This document shows, piece after piece, positions 50,240 to 60,720 of a DNA stretch of 64,000 nt. The notes under the pieces are model-generated. The model ran no database searches. It had not been told where the DNA came from and was given only the letters and a program-made list of their open reading frames with translations. The stretch lies in contig JAALGZ010000010.1 in assembly GCA_015227615.1 (NCBI GenBank), positions 806,001 to 870,000 on the forward strand, read 5' to 3'. Position 1 is the first letter of the stretch; each line of letters opens with the position of its first letter. The DNA is from Labyrinthula sp. Ha (Eukaryota; Sar; Bigyra; Labyrinthulida; Labyrinthulaceae). Both the position numbers and the translations under genes were made by a program.

Positions 50240-52060
50240 TATATTTTTTCAATATTTTATTTGAGAACCTTTTGAAAAATTTCTGGAACTGGGAGAAAAA
50301 AACGTAAAAAATATAAAACATATATATTCTAAGAGTTGACTTGTAATACTGGTATAAATTGATCTTTATTGCAAGTTGCAGATATATTTTATCGGGTCTA
50401 GGAGATACGTTTATTATTCACACAGTTAGAAAGAAAAATAGAGACAGAACATCTTGAGGTATTGATAAATAATATGTTTATTTGGTTAGTTTATTTACAT
50501 TAATAATTTCCATAAGCCAAATATATGTGTGCTTTTATAACGCATATAGAGACTGAATATAAAAGGAAGTAAATTTACACACAGGTCATGCAAGAAGATC
50601 ACGACAATAATCTAAAAGAAAGGCAAACAACTAAATAAACTAATGGCAACTTGTCAGTATATTTAGAATAGATACAAAAACATAGAAAATATGATATATG
50701 AAACTTAGTCCAATGCAATGGGCATGTCTTTAGAGGATAAAAATACGTTCACTGATCTAACATGAAGACCTAACATTATTTTATACAAGGCAAGAAGTAC
50801 ATCTTCCTAGTTAGTTAAAATAAGTGTAAAAGCGTGATGAGAATATTAGAATCATACCTCTGACAGATAATAAATAAATCAATAACCTTTTTAAAGAACT
50901 TATTTCTTTTAATTATTGAATTAAGAGGAACTTTTGAACATGATTTATTGAGAAACTTCTCTAGCTTCAAGTATAGAATTTGTTTCATTATGATAACTCT
51001 GTTACTCTTCACAAATTTTGCTATATATAATACGTTTCACACTATTTGATACCTTCGTGTGCATGTTTTTTAATTTTTTTATAGTTAGAATATCTTAAAC
51101 AGCTCCATTACAAGCACAGTGCACTCTTCGCACTCACTGAGCCTAAATCTAAACTTAATAAAGATACTTTGAATTTAAATTTCAAATTGATCTCCATGTT
51201 TTTGGGAGCTTAAGTATTCTATCTTGTTGCAGCTTTGATAATTTTTCTATGGTTAATTCACAAAGGATTACTTTAGCAATTGACATCAAATGCGCAATCG
51301 ATAAGAAAGTGAGGGCAACGATACAAAAAGAGTGAAAATCCAACAAAACATACAATAATGATAATCAATGAAAGATGAAAACTAAAGAGGAGTATGTTTC
51401 CAGCTAGTGCAAATCCTTAGAAAGTTCACCCTCACCTGCTAGAAGTACAGCTTCATATATAACAATGTGTAAATTGTTCGGGAGACCGCAGAACATGACT
51501 CCAATGAAAACTAGTTTCTTTCATGCTTGAAGTATTTATTTGAGTCATCCTTTTCAGAAGCTTAGTATGCAGTTCGTTTTAGTTTTATTTTTGGTGTCCT
51601 ATATTCCATTGTGAAACGTAAAACAAGAATAGTGAGATATAGAATGAAGTTTATTGGGTAAACTAACCAATGAAAACCCATTACCCATAACATGTCCCTT
51701 TTGGACATGTCAAGAAAAGTAGAGTCAAGAATGAGAATGTTGATATAGAAAAAAAGCTGCTTATGCAAACATCTTATGCATTGGGAACACATAAAGGCTA
51801 TACTAATATAGTTTCCTAGGCAATAGAATTCATATTTTCCTAGATGCGACTTTCAGCGTCCTTCAAATTCCGTTACTTTGTGTTTAATATATAAATGAAA
51901 ATAACTGCTGAGCTACCACAGGATATAATTTTCACCTCCATCACTTCGACAAGACCTTTGATTTTAACTCACTATAACGTTTTCAAAATAGTTTTAAAGG
52001 GGTAAACTACAGGTGAGTAGTGTTCTTTTTGTATCGCTTGAATTTAGAAAACATTATTTA
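50240..52060. other. Intergenic DNA between divergent genes D and E
   Basis: About 1.8 kb without a supported gene. A 76-residue hydrophobic frame on the minus strand (51562-51792) begins with ATG and has two possible membrane segments. It lacks the family motif, so I regard it as chance or as the remnant of a lost family member. Confidence 0.4.
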
Positions 52061-52065
52061 ATTTG

Positions 52066-52092
52066 ATACCAAGACAATTCTGGTCTTGGTAT
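52066..52092. promoter_or_regulatory. Perfect 10-bp hairpin upstream of gene E
   Basis: ATACCAAGAC and GTCTTGGTAT are exact reverse complements separated by a 7-base loop. The structure ends 46 bases before the ATG of gene E and could be a hairpin in its 5' leader or a palindromic protein-binding site. Confidence 0.4.
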
Positions 52093-52137
52093 TATCAATA
52101 AATAGTTTGGTGTCAAAATAGGACTTTTAAGAAAACA

Positions 52138-52806
52138 ATGAAAAATATAAAGTTGGGAGAACAATTTCCAGGTGAAATAGGATTTGAAGCAGGAAGTGTT
52201 TGTATACTTATTTGCGCTATCGTCAACTTGAGTTTATACTTTGTTCATTTAAAGTCAATAACAAAAATCGTAAAAATAGAAGAATATCTGAAACAAGTAT
52301 TTGAGTCTGAATCTTCAATATAGGTAGATCTACAGAACAGAACAGAAATAAGTTATAATTTCTTCATTAAGAATCCCCTAGATAAAATCCAACTTTTTTT
52401 CCAGGAAATCGTGCAGTCTATTCGTGGGGAAAATGAATTAGTTTCAACAAAAAATCTTAGAGAGCAAAAAACTATTCAAGAGAGACAGAAGTTACTTAAG
52501 TTGAAGACACTGTCTGAACTGTATAATAAAAGCATAAGAGGAGCAATGTGCAGCATCCCATTTGTTACATTTGGTATTGCTATTTCGTTCTATCTAAATC
52601 CTCCCTCACAGTTCATTGACTTTGTTAGGGTAATTTATGTGTCACTTGTTCTAACACAAGTAAATAGACTAAATAGATCGAGTTTGTTTCAAGAGTTATT
52701 TTTAAATGAGGGAAATATTGAACAAGAAGTAATACTTTTACGAAGAGTTTCCATATCTTTAATTGTACTGGCTTTTGTTTTTCAAGTTATTTTTCTTTTC
52801 ACTTAA
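52138..52806 (+). CDS. Four-helix membrane protein E, predicted with one intron
   Basis: Two parts in the same frame, separated by an in-frame TAG (52321-52323), are best joined by removing a GT-AG intron at 52297-52404, giving exons 52138-52296 and 52405-52806 and a 186-residue protein. Helix 1 is at about 19-38, then a charged, probably coiled-coil loop (45-98), helix 2 (99-117), helix 3 (123-139) and helix 4 at the very C-terminus (about 169-186). Where the other cluster members have the L-x-x-L-E-D-x-G motif, E has VNRLNRSSLF, so it is the most diverged member, or only similar in topology. It is convergent with F (192 bp between stop codons). Function unknown. Confidence 0.7.
52297..52404 (+). 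other. Predicted spliceosomal intron in gene E
   Basis: 108 bases, phase 0, starting GTATTT and ending in a pyrimidine tract and CAG (CTTTTTTTTCCAG). It contains the only in-frame stop between the two coding parts of gene E. Its length is a multiple of three, so retention would cause termination at the TAG, not a frameshift. Confidence 0.6.
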
Positions 52807-52998
52807 ATACCTGATTCAAAAGAGACATTAAATGAAAGAAAAGAAAACGAAAGGAAGATTCAAGAAAAAGGAAAAGAGAAGCTATAGAAACGAGAAGGAG
52901 AGAGGAACAAAAAGAGGGACTGGATTATCGAATGCTGATGTCTTTGAGACAGATGCAAGGAGCTGTATAAATCTACCCAACATATATTTCTACAAATC

Positions 52999-53616
52999 CT
53001 ATCTTTTACCTTTCTTTTTCTTCCTTGCTTGTCGTCTTTCCAACCATTCAAGTTTATTCTTGATAGTAACAATTTGATAATCCACATCATCTGCTTGGTT
53101 TCTTCTTGTAATTATTCTTTGTTCTTTATCCAACTCTTCTTTAATAAAATTACCAACAGATATTCCCCAAGCAACTTCACTAACAATAATAATCAATATC
53201 ATAGTTCCAGTTACCAAAGCAGCATTAAGACTTAGTTTTACTCTTATTTCTGTTTTTCCACCAAATTTTTTAAATCCACTTTCATCCAAATCTTTCAATA
53301 TTTTGAATGTATAACTATGAACAAATATTTTACCAAAATTTGCCCAGTATTCTAGTGTACAAGAAAATAAATCTACATAACTTACTGTCAGTCCAATAAA
53401 GACGAAGATACTGCTTGCTATAAAAAAAATAATGATTGTAATTTTTAGGTTCTCTAAAGTAGATATGTCATTATCAAACTTTTCTTCAGTAATATCTTCA
53501 CCAGCTATAATGACATCTCGAAGAGCGGCAAGGTGGATTACAAAGAGGATAATGTAGAATAAGAGTCCACAACATACACTACAGTAATATCCATTAAGAG
53601 CTGTAAGAACAGACAT
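52999..53616 (-). CDS. Four-helix membrane protein F with basic coiled-coil tail
   Basis: A 205-residue protein of unknown function and the last gene of the cluster. Helix 1 (about 12-31) contains three cysteines near its start; an acidic loop (38-56) follows, then helix 2 (58-80), a weaker helix 3 region (about 86-104), the family motif LKDLDESGF (107-115), a basic loop and helix 4 (about 128-151). The tail (157-205) is a charged amphipathic helix, coiled-coil-like, ending in a run of Lys and Arg, comparable to the tail of C. Convergent with E, with only 192 bp between the stop codons. No CCAAT-like motif was found upstream. Confidence 0.87.
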   Translation of the reverse strand: MSVLTALNGYYCSVCCGLLFYIILFVIHLAALRDVIIAGEDITEEKFDNDISTLENLKITIIIFFIASSIFVFIGLTVSYVDLFSCTLEYWANFGKIFVHSYTFKILKDLDESGFKKFGGKTEIRVKLSLNAALVTGTMILIIIVSEVAWGISVGNFIKEELDKEQRIITRRNQADDVDYQIVTIKNKLEWLERRQARKKKKGKR

Positions 53617-53639
53617 ATGTTTTTATTTATTTATTGTGA

Positions 53640-54299
53640 TTGTTATATTCTTGTTTGAAAGTACTGTATTGTACACAGTATTCTGGGAACCATAATTTAA
53701 CAAAAAAATAATTTATTTCCCCGGAAATATATGTGTACATGAATAATAAATACTGTATACTTGTATTATTCCAGTTATTTACGCCAAATCTGGGCAATAC
53801 ATTCCAGTATTTAATGTTGATAATCGAAATACTCTATTAGCTAGATAACAGATCTTATTTCAAATTTCAGATAGAAATTAAAAGTTATGAATAAAAGAGA
53901 AAAAAAAATATCTCAGTCAGTTCAAATTTTAGTTTTAGAAAATTGTTTTAGTGAATGGGTAAAAATGAGAACTCTTAGGTATTTAGACTGGGACCTACAA
54001 AATTCTGAATTTTTCACAGAGATATGAGCTATGTGGTCGTCTTAGAGAATCCTTTAGTTACCATTGTTTACTCGTATACCAGTTCTATATCATAACCAAA
54101 ACCGAGCAAAAGTTGGAATAAACAATTGATCTTTGCAATTGATTCAATTTTTAAGGTATACAATCCCTAAACACAGATGTTAGAGGTATATTGAGTTGCC
54201 TAATGAATGAATTATATATAGAGCTTTCAGTAAAATTTAGGAAACCAAATAAATAAATTATTGACAAATTTGAGTAAAGTTTTTTTGGAGATAGATAGG
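53640..54299. other. Intergenic DNA between gene F and the gypsy remnant
   Basis: Contains no frame or repeat I can support. I looked here for a left long terminal repeat matching sequence after 59300 and did not find one. Confidence 0.4.
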
Positions 54300-55747
54300 A
54301 ATAGTCGTCATAGTAGCGAATGTTAAATGCATTTTGAGATTGATTGTCTGGATAACTTATCCAAAGAAAACTGTATAATGTTCATATCGCAGTTTGCAAG
54401 ACTTACGGAGTACCAGAAGGAAAGGGTAAACTTAAATTTAAAAATAAAAACCAGAGTGTACAAAAAATCTCAACAGACTAGGATTGACCATCTCAAATCA
54501 ATGCTTAGTGAAACAAGTAAAGATAAACGTGGACGAACTAACATTTAGGAAAAGAAATCTACTGAAGTAACGATAGTGGATAATGTGAGGCTCACTCTGG
54601 ATATACTGAAGGAGAATTCATTTAAGATAATGTTTTGTGGAACAATAGAGATACTGGATTTGTTGACTGAAGAAACAGCGAAGTCAAAGAGGAACACTTT
54701 TGCGGTTATTTTAAGATTAGTGCCAGGATATTTCTGAATTCGGTCGGATATGCTCACAATAAAACCTTTGCTCTACGCCCTGAAGTTAAAAAACTTGGGA
54801 AAATATATTTTAATACACATTCCGCAGTACCACGGTCATTCAAAAATGATAAATTTAGAATCCTATGAAAACAAAGTGAGAAACAAAGTTGTAGGAACCA
54901 GATTTAAATAGGAGGCCAAGAAAGTGAGTGAAATGAAGCCTTATAGTGCGGATAAATTCTAATGTAATAGGTTGTAAGCACAAGACCAAAACAAAGAATA
55001 ATATCCTTAAAGCTTTTTTAATAGATATGGCGACGAGAAGGTTGATTTTGTTGCGAAAAAGAGCTTAATTGCAGCAGGCAAAGTCGACACAAGACCATTC
55101 ATGAAAGCGTTGCTTGCGCGGATGAAATAGACACTGGTCCGTTTTATTAAAAGAAAAGCTAGATAAAGCAGTATAAAAATAGTCATCTCAATATAGAAGC
55201 AAAAAATATACAAGGAATGGAAAGAGAGGTGCATCATGGGGATAGAAGAGAGGAGTCCATCAAGATTGGTACAATGCACTTGGCGTATTTTCAGAAAGAA
55301 TTATTAAAGAGCCCTTATTGCCTGAAGGATTGTTCAAGAAGCACGCTTTATAATAAAACGACGATGCAGTCTTACTAGGAACAAATTATCAGGAATTTTG
55401 TTATATAACGAGAATTTTTTTAAGAGACATGGTTGCGGAGCAGTTACGATTAAATATATCTATATATCACTTATTGCATAAAACTTAAAGCTTCTGCGGC
55501 CATCTCTTGATGAAAAGTAAACATCGTCTGGATAGAAAATACGCAACTGATCTTCTAAAAAGATAGAAGGCTATGTATTTACACGAGCTAGTGCAACTTA
55601 TTTTCATTGGGAACAGGATTACTGTGGTGTTACCCCCACTTTTTACAAATGAAATTCACGTTGACGAAAAAATACCCAGTTGTTTGGAAGATAAAGACGT
55701 TGAAAAGGAAAACAGAATTCATTTTATGAGACGATAGTGTCAGCCAG

Positions 55748-56240
55748 GTTTGTAAGAATGCATTAATGAAGCTCGAAATATTATTCAAAGCGTCATTAGG
55801 CTACTTTGATATCAGACTTGACATATTTATATTTTTGGATGCCTCGAAAAAATACTGTGATTTCCTCCTGTGTCTGACAAAAAAAATCAACGCAAGATAG
55901 ATCCTGGACACCCAATATAAGGTGATAGTCATGGCGAGTGTAAAACTCGTAGGACCTTCGCTAGACTGGAATATAGCATCTAGTGAATTGTATTTTGTTA
56001 TTGCAGTTTCAAGAAAGTTTGATTCTTATTTGAACGGGAACAGCGTAAAAAATTTTGTTCAGAGGTCACCGGAACTTGGTTTTCATCCTAAATCCTGAAC
56101 TGTATATGAAAAAACTTTATTTAGAAAGGTTAATCTATTTGTATGTAGCACTACAGAAATTTTACTTGAAAGTGTATCATATTGACGGAGATTGTAATGT
56201 GGCAGGTGATGCCCTTAGCGGTTGGTTGAGGCAGGAACAT
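55748..56240 (+). pseudogene. Ty3/gypsy RNase H domain remnant
   Basis: Broken by a stop and a frameshift near 56055-56095, this stretch still follows the gypsy pol pattern. It opens with a Cys-x-x-Ala-Leu-x-Lys-Leu segment as in the RT-RNase H linker, then IFLDASKKYCDFLL with the first catalytic Asp (55838-55840), then SSELYFVIAVSRKFDSYLNG corresponding to the second catalytic Glu and the 'kfr.YL.G' strand, and finally HIDGDCNVAGDALS (56178-56219), matching the diagnostic 'G..N..ADaLSR' end. The upstream segment 55520-55700, with a Leu-His-Glu-Leu-Val and a VLPPL stretch, fits the RT connection region. Confidence 0.78.
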
Positions 56241-58069
56241 ATAGGAAATCAAAATGATGTTGCAAATCTTCATAATTTGGAAGTAGGATGCGAGGATTTT
56301 ACGCGAATGACGGATTTATGGAAGCGCATAGATGAATTCCAACTCAGTTTGAGGAATTCAAACTGTGTTAATGGATGACCATAGATGAACGAAGGATATA
56401 TTTCTAAGTTACAAAGAAGAGAAAGCAAGGTAATGTTTGATAATGTAAAAAGAATTGATTGGAAGTTGGCGATGACGCCACCGATTATTTCATCCGTTCT
56501 GATGCATACTCATTTAAAGCCTAACCCCGGATCAATAGAAGTTGAAAAAAGGATATATTAAAAATTATCATGTTACAGCTAAGGAGGAGATAAACATTAT
56601 TCTCATATAGGGGCGTCAATAATTTCGCAGAAGCGATTAGATTGTCAGAAACATATTGTGTTAATGAAAAGACCCTTTCATTCAACATCTTTGTCGAGAA
56701 AAATAGATATAATCTTGGGAGATTTTTTTGTACCTATAAAAAAAGAGAAGCTATTCTTTGACAATAATTTACTCTTTGTACAGAACAACCATATTGCATA
56801 AGTTAGAAGTGGAAACTGCGCAAGAAGTAGCAAATTGTTTGCGGAAGATTTACTACAAATATAAATTGGTGTATACATTTTATATGGTGTCAGACAGTGG
56901 GGTCATGTTTTGTGAATAGAGTTAAAACGCGATTTGTGAAGAAAATCTGCTGAACAAAAACATTTCATTATAGATACGTCATTTATTATTGGTACAAATG
57001 AAGTTCATAATCGGCAGATTTGAGGCATCTGCAACTGTTTATTTTTAAAATGTTATTAATGGTTGAAAGCTGGTATATGATGGGGGAGAAACCCAATTCT
57101 AAATGAATTTTATCCCAAACGTGATCACATGGAAACATGTGTCCGTTCAAGATATTTCTAGGAAATTTACCTAGGAAAGAGATGCTTGATAGGAAAAGTA
57201 TGTTTAATTTAACTTCGATTTAAGTGGTTGATTTGTGGAAAATGGTCTAGGTAGATTGAAAAAGAAATAACAACGTATCAAGAAAAGATTTGGTTTTGCA
57301 TTGAGAGTTCACCAATATTAATACACGCTATATAATAGGAAATATTTGCTTATTCCATTTTATTTCTCGGAATGAGGTTGTGTCTTGGCAAAAAAACGGT
57401 GAAACATGAGAAGTTTAGACCCCACTATGTAGACCCACCTCAGGTTAATAAACATTTTAGTGAACTCATCCATGAGCCGATTGTTTTGGTGTGGTAAAGG
57501 TTGGAAACGCATTCGTCAAGGATTGTGTATTTTGATACTAGTGAGCTCCTACCGAATCCCGGAACTAAAACTACTTTTCTTGAACAAAAAATGGGTGTTT
57601 AAAAGTAGAGAGATTTTATAGGCTGAAAGAACTAACTGAAACGACTTCATTCACGTTGAATGACGTAGCTTTAAGGATAAAATCGACCAAACCTGAGATC
57701 CCTTGAGCATAATGTTTGAAGACTTGCCAAAGTTGGTTATGAAGTTTCTATTTCGATACGAATGTTTGGGCATTTGAAAAGAAGATGCTAATTTACTTGA
57801 AGGTGTTTTCCTCGAGTAATTGGAATTGGAAAGAAATGGAAACAAGTAAAGTTGATGTGCTTTACAACAATGAGAAGAAGATCTAATATATTTTGATTGG
57901 CGAGAGAATAGAAAAGAAAGGATGTAATTTTCAGAAGGGATTGTTAAAGATTCTGGCGAGAATGTGTGGGTGTTCCAATTACAATAAGATCATACTACAT
58001 ATGCCTGGACGGAGTTGACAGCAGATGCATAATATAATTCAAATCTGGTTGAATATTCAGTCGATTGGT

Positions 58070-58200
58070 AATTACAGGGGCTTACATTTTGGTATAGATA
58101 AGGCACAAGTGCTGAATACAAAATGGTATGGTGAAATTAAAGAGTGGAGAAAGGTACAAAATCAAAGTAATATTTTAAAATGCGAGAAGTGTCTGTACGA
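58070..58200 (+). pseudogene. Integrase H2C2 zinc-finger remnant
   Basis: The frame contains LHFGIDKAQVL, like the 'GHfG..Kt' of retroviral-type integrases, then KWYGEIKEW as in 'yWpgM..di', and KCEKC as the C-x2-C pair. The His (58085) to first Cys (58181) gap of 31 residues is in the range for H2C2 fingers. The first His of the motif is not clearly placed. The catalytic core that should follow is not recognisable. Confidence 0.6.
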
Positions 58201-59520
58201 TATAGATTAGAAAGGATGTATAATTGTATTTGTAAACGATTTGTAGTGGAAATTATTACAGTATACTATTGGAATAACGTGGAGGTTTTGAGAAAACAAT
58301 TGAATTTGGTAGTAAAGTATTCAGGGGACAAATGGAAGAACCTCAAGTGTGTGCTGAACTTGAGCTTGATTAAGAGCTGGAACAGAAGAGCTTGAGATAT
58401 AGAATTGGTGAACTATTAAATGAGAAAAAAAGAGATAACGGAATGTGAGAAGAAAATCGAGAGGGTTTATGAGTTATTATCAATGAACCAAGTAGAAATT
58501 GATGAACTTCTGTGTGAAGTTTCATGGATCATAATATTGAATGAAAGCTGTAACAATGCGATTTTGATGTAATTTGGAAGAGTGAGAATGACCAAGTAGG
58601 TGATCCCACAAGGTGCTATAGTAGTAGAGAAATAAGTTTTTGATTTTTTTTTTGAATAATTATAAAGCAAAGAAGTTTAAAATTACTATGGTTGATCCTT
58701 CTTATCGATTTGGTCAAGAGGACTCTGTTAGAGGGCCATCAAATAAGTTCATGAAAGCTTTGGATGTAGAGATTGAAAGAAAGGATCTTGGGAAGGTAGC
58801 GGACATGAATCTGGTTTTTATATGGGTTTTTTAGAGTAAAAGTGATTGCGTGTTTCGTTGGTTGCAGAATTGAAGAATAAAGTTTTTGGATCATATTTGG
58901 TGGGATGAGACCGTGAAGAAAGGAAAAAGTAGTCCTACGTTGGGGAATATGACCATGAAGTTCGTGGAAGGACTAATCATAGGATGTTATTGAGAACTGC
59001 TATCATTGTTAGAAGATAGGAATTTTGCGAGAGAGATTTTTATGACACAGAATACTGGAAATTTTTCAAAGCCGGTAGAAATTTATGAACATATTCAGAG
59101 TAAGCTTCAGAAAGGTGCTCAATTCCTGGACTTATCTAGTCGCAAAAATAATTTGGGGAAGAACTGGATCTCAGTAGGCAATCAGCAATAATGTAATGTT
59201 GAGGAAATCTCATATTGCTTTAAGAATGATGGAAATGTTAGGAATAAACACATAGTGTGCGAAGGGTGTGTGATGTAAAGAATGAGCTCTACTGCTAGGA
59301 ACAATATTATGGTCAGTTACTATAAGAACTGAAATTATGTAATAAAAACGGGGATAGCAATTTTGTTTATTTAGCCGTTAATGTAATGTAATATGGCATT
59401 TCAATTTGGCCGTTAGTGCAAATCTAGTTAATTGTTAACCAATATGAAATAAATAAAGAACTAATACTTGAAATGCCTGTACATTTGATCGAAGAAATAG
59501 AAGGGCCCAAGATGGCAAAA

Positions 59521-59766
59521 TCATTTAAAAGAGTCGGCAATAAAAACAGAGTTGTTCGTATTGTCTAGTTTCTCGCCTTGGTCAGAACATTGGTGCGGGC
59601 AGTTACGCTTCGAGTGATGTTTCTGTGTGCAGACAATACACTTTGGCATTTTGTGTGTGTTGGAATCCTTAACAAGAAAACTTCTGTGAATTAGCCATGA
59701 AACAGAACATTGTATGCTTTCAATTTGCTTGTAAGCTGCACGCTCGAGCATCGAGCGAATTGTCAT
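59521..59766 (-). mobile_element. Gag zinc-knuckle fragment, BEL/Pao-like
   Basis: An 81-residue minus-strand frame contains CIVCTQKHHSKRNC (residues 43-56; 59599-59640), an exact C-x2-C-x4-H-x4-C zinc knuckle. It is preceded by a region (residues 20-36, containing CSVSW and FLVKDSN) that looks like a first knuckle with lost cysteines. Two knuckles, the second with a His-His pair, are typical of BEL/Pao gag. Its orientation is opposite to the gypsy remnant, so it is a separate insertion. No further part of the element was recognised. Confidence 0.5.
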
Positions 59767-60720
59767 GTCTATTCAACTGTCGACTTCCTACCGTCTAAAA
59801 AACCTGTTCTTATATTCATGCTTTTTGTTACAGGAAAAGTCAAGAATACGTGACGAATTTGTGAAATGAATAGATAGATTCTTTTAATCTAGTGCGTCTT
59901 CCGGGGTTTAACCTAGCTCAATAAATACACGAAGTTTTTTATCAACCAGTAGTACCTGCCTTGGAATATTAGCCTATACAGTTCTTTTCCACCCTAGAAT
60001 GATTCTGCAGTTTTGTTTCCAAGAAAGATAAGATGAAGCTTTAGATGTGCTTGGGTATCTTGCTTAGAGGGACAAGGTGTTAAGCCAAATCATGGTCAAT
60101 GTGCGAGGTTATGAAATACAAACATTTCAATTATTAGGTGGCTACGGTTTAGATGCTCGTAGGTTCCACTGCAATATCCTCCAAAATCCCTTTCCAAAGA
60201 CTCAGTTCATTCAGCTAAGTTCTTACTTTTCACTCTCAAAGTAAGAGAAAAGAGCTCTGAAAGAGATGTTAAACACCTTTCATCAATTTCTACGGAGTGT
60301 TCTACCTTTAAGGCACTTAACCTGTTTTCAAAAAAAAACATTATGGGGAAGCTAGAGTCTTTTTATGTGTTTAAATTATTATTTAGGTTCCCATAAGTGA
60401 ATAAATATTATTGCACCGATTATTTAGAACTCTGCGTTTAGGTAAAACTAAGAAACATCCTAAAGCAGGTCCAAGTCATATATTTCACAGAATATCTAGG
60501 GCTTTAGACAACTCATACGCAAACACTTTTCATACTCCTCTATAAATTTGTCTTTATCATAGATAACAAGCAAAAGAAATAAATATATTAAGATTGCAAA
60601 CAATCAACTCAACTGAATAATACTTTTGTCACACCCAGAGACTCATAAGGCAAAGAAAATATTAAATCTGTACATAAACATTAAAAACATTATAGTGCTC
60701 AAGCGCTTTTTCGCAGACAT
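59767..60720. other. Intergenic DNA between retroelement remnants and the ROCO gene
   Basis: Moderately less AT-rich up to about 60300, which could be more of the same gag-bearing element, then AT-rich. No frame supported. Confidence 0.4.

Larger units (their letters stand above)
54300..59360 (+). mobile_element. Decayed Ty3/gypsy-like LTR retrotransposon
   Basis: About 5 kb in which the plus strand is visibly richer in purines (A and G) than its surroundings and in which broken coding frames follow the gag-pol order. 54327-54740 reads as a broken frame that could be gag. 55520-55700 resembles the RT thumb, 55748-56240 is RNase H and 58070-58200 is the integrase zinc finger. Frames change repeatedly and many stops are present, so the element is dead. 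Catalytic RT motifs and the integrase core were not recognised. No long terminal repeats were found, so the ends are estimates from composition. Confidence 0.7.

Noticed and set aside
51562-51792. 76-residue hydrophobic minus-strand frame within the membrane-protein cluster
   Set aside because: It has an ATG and hydrophobic segments but lacks the family motif and the four-helix plan; too short to support as a gene.
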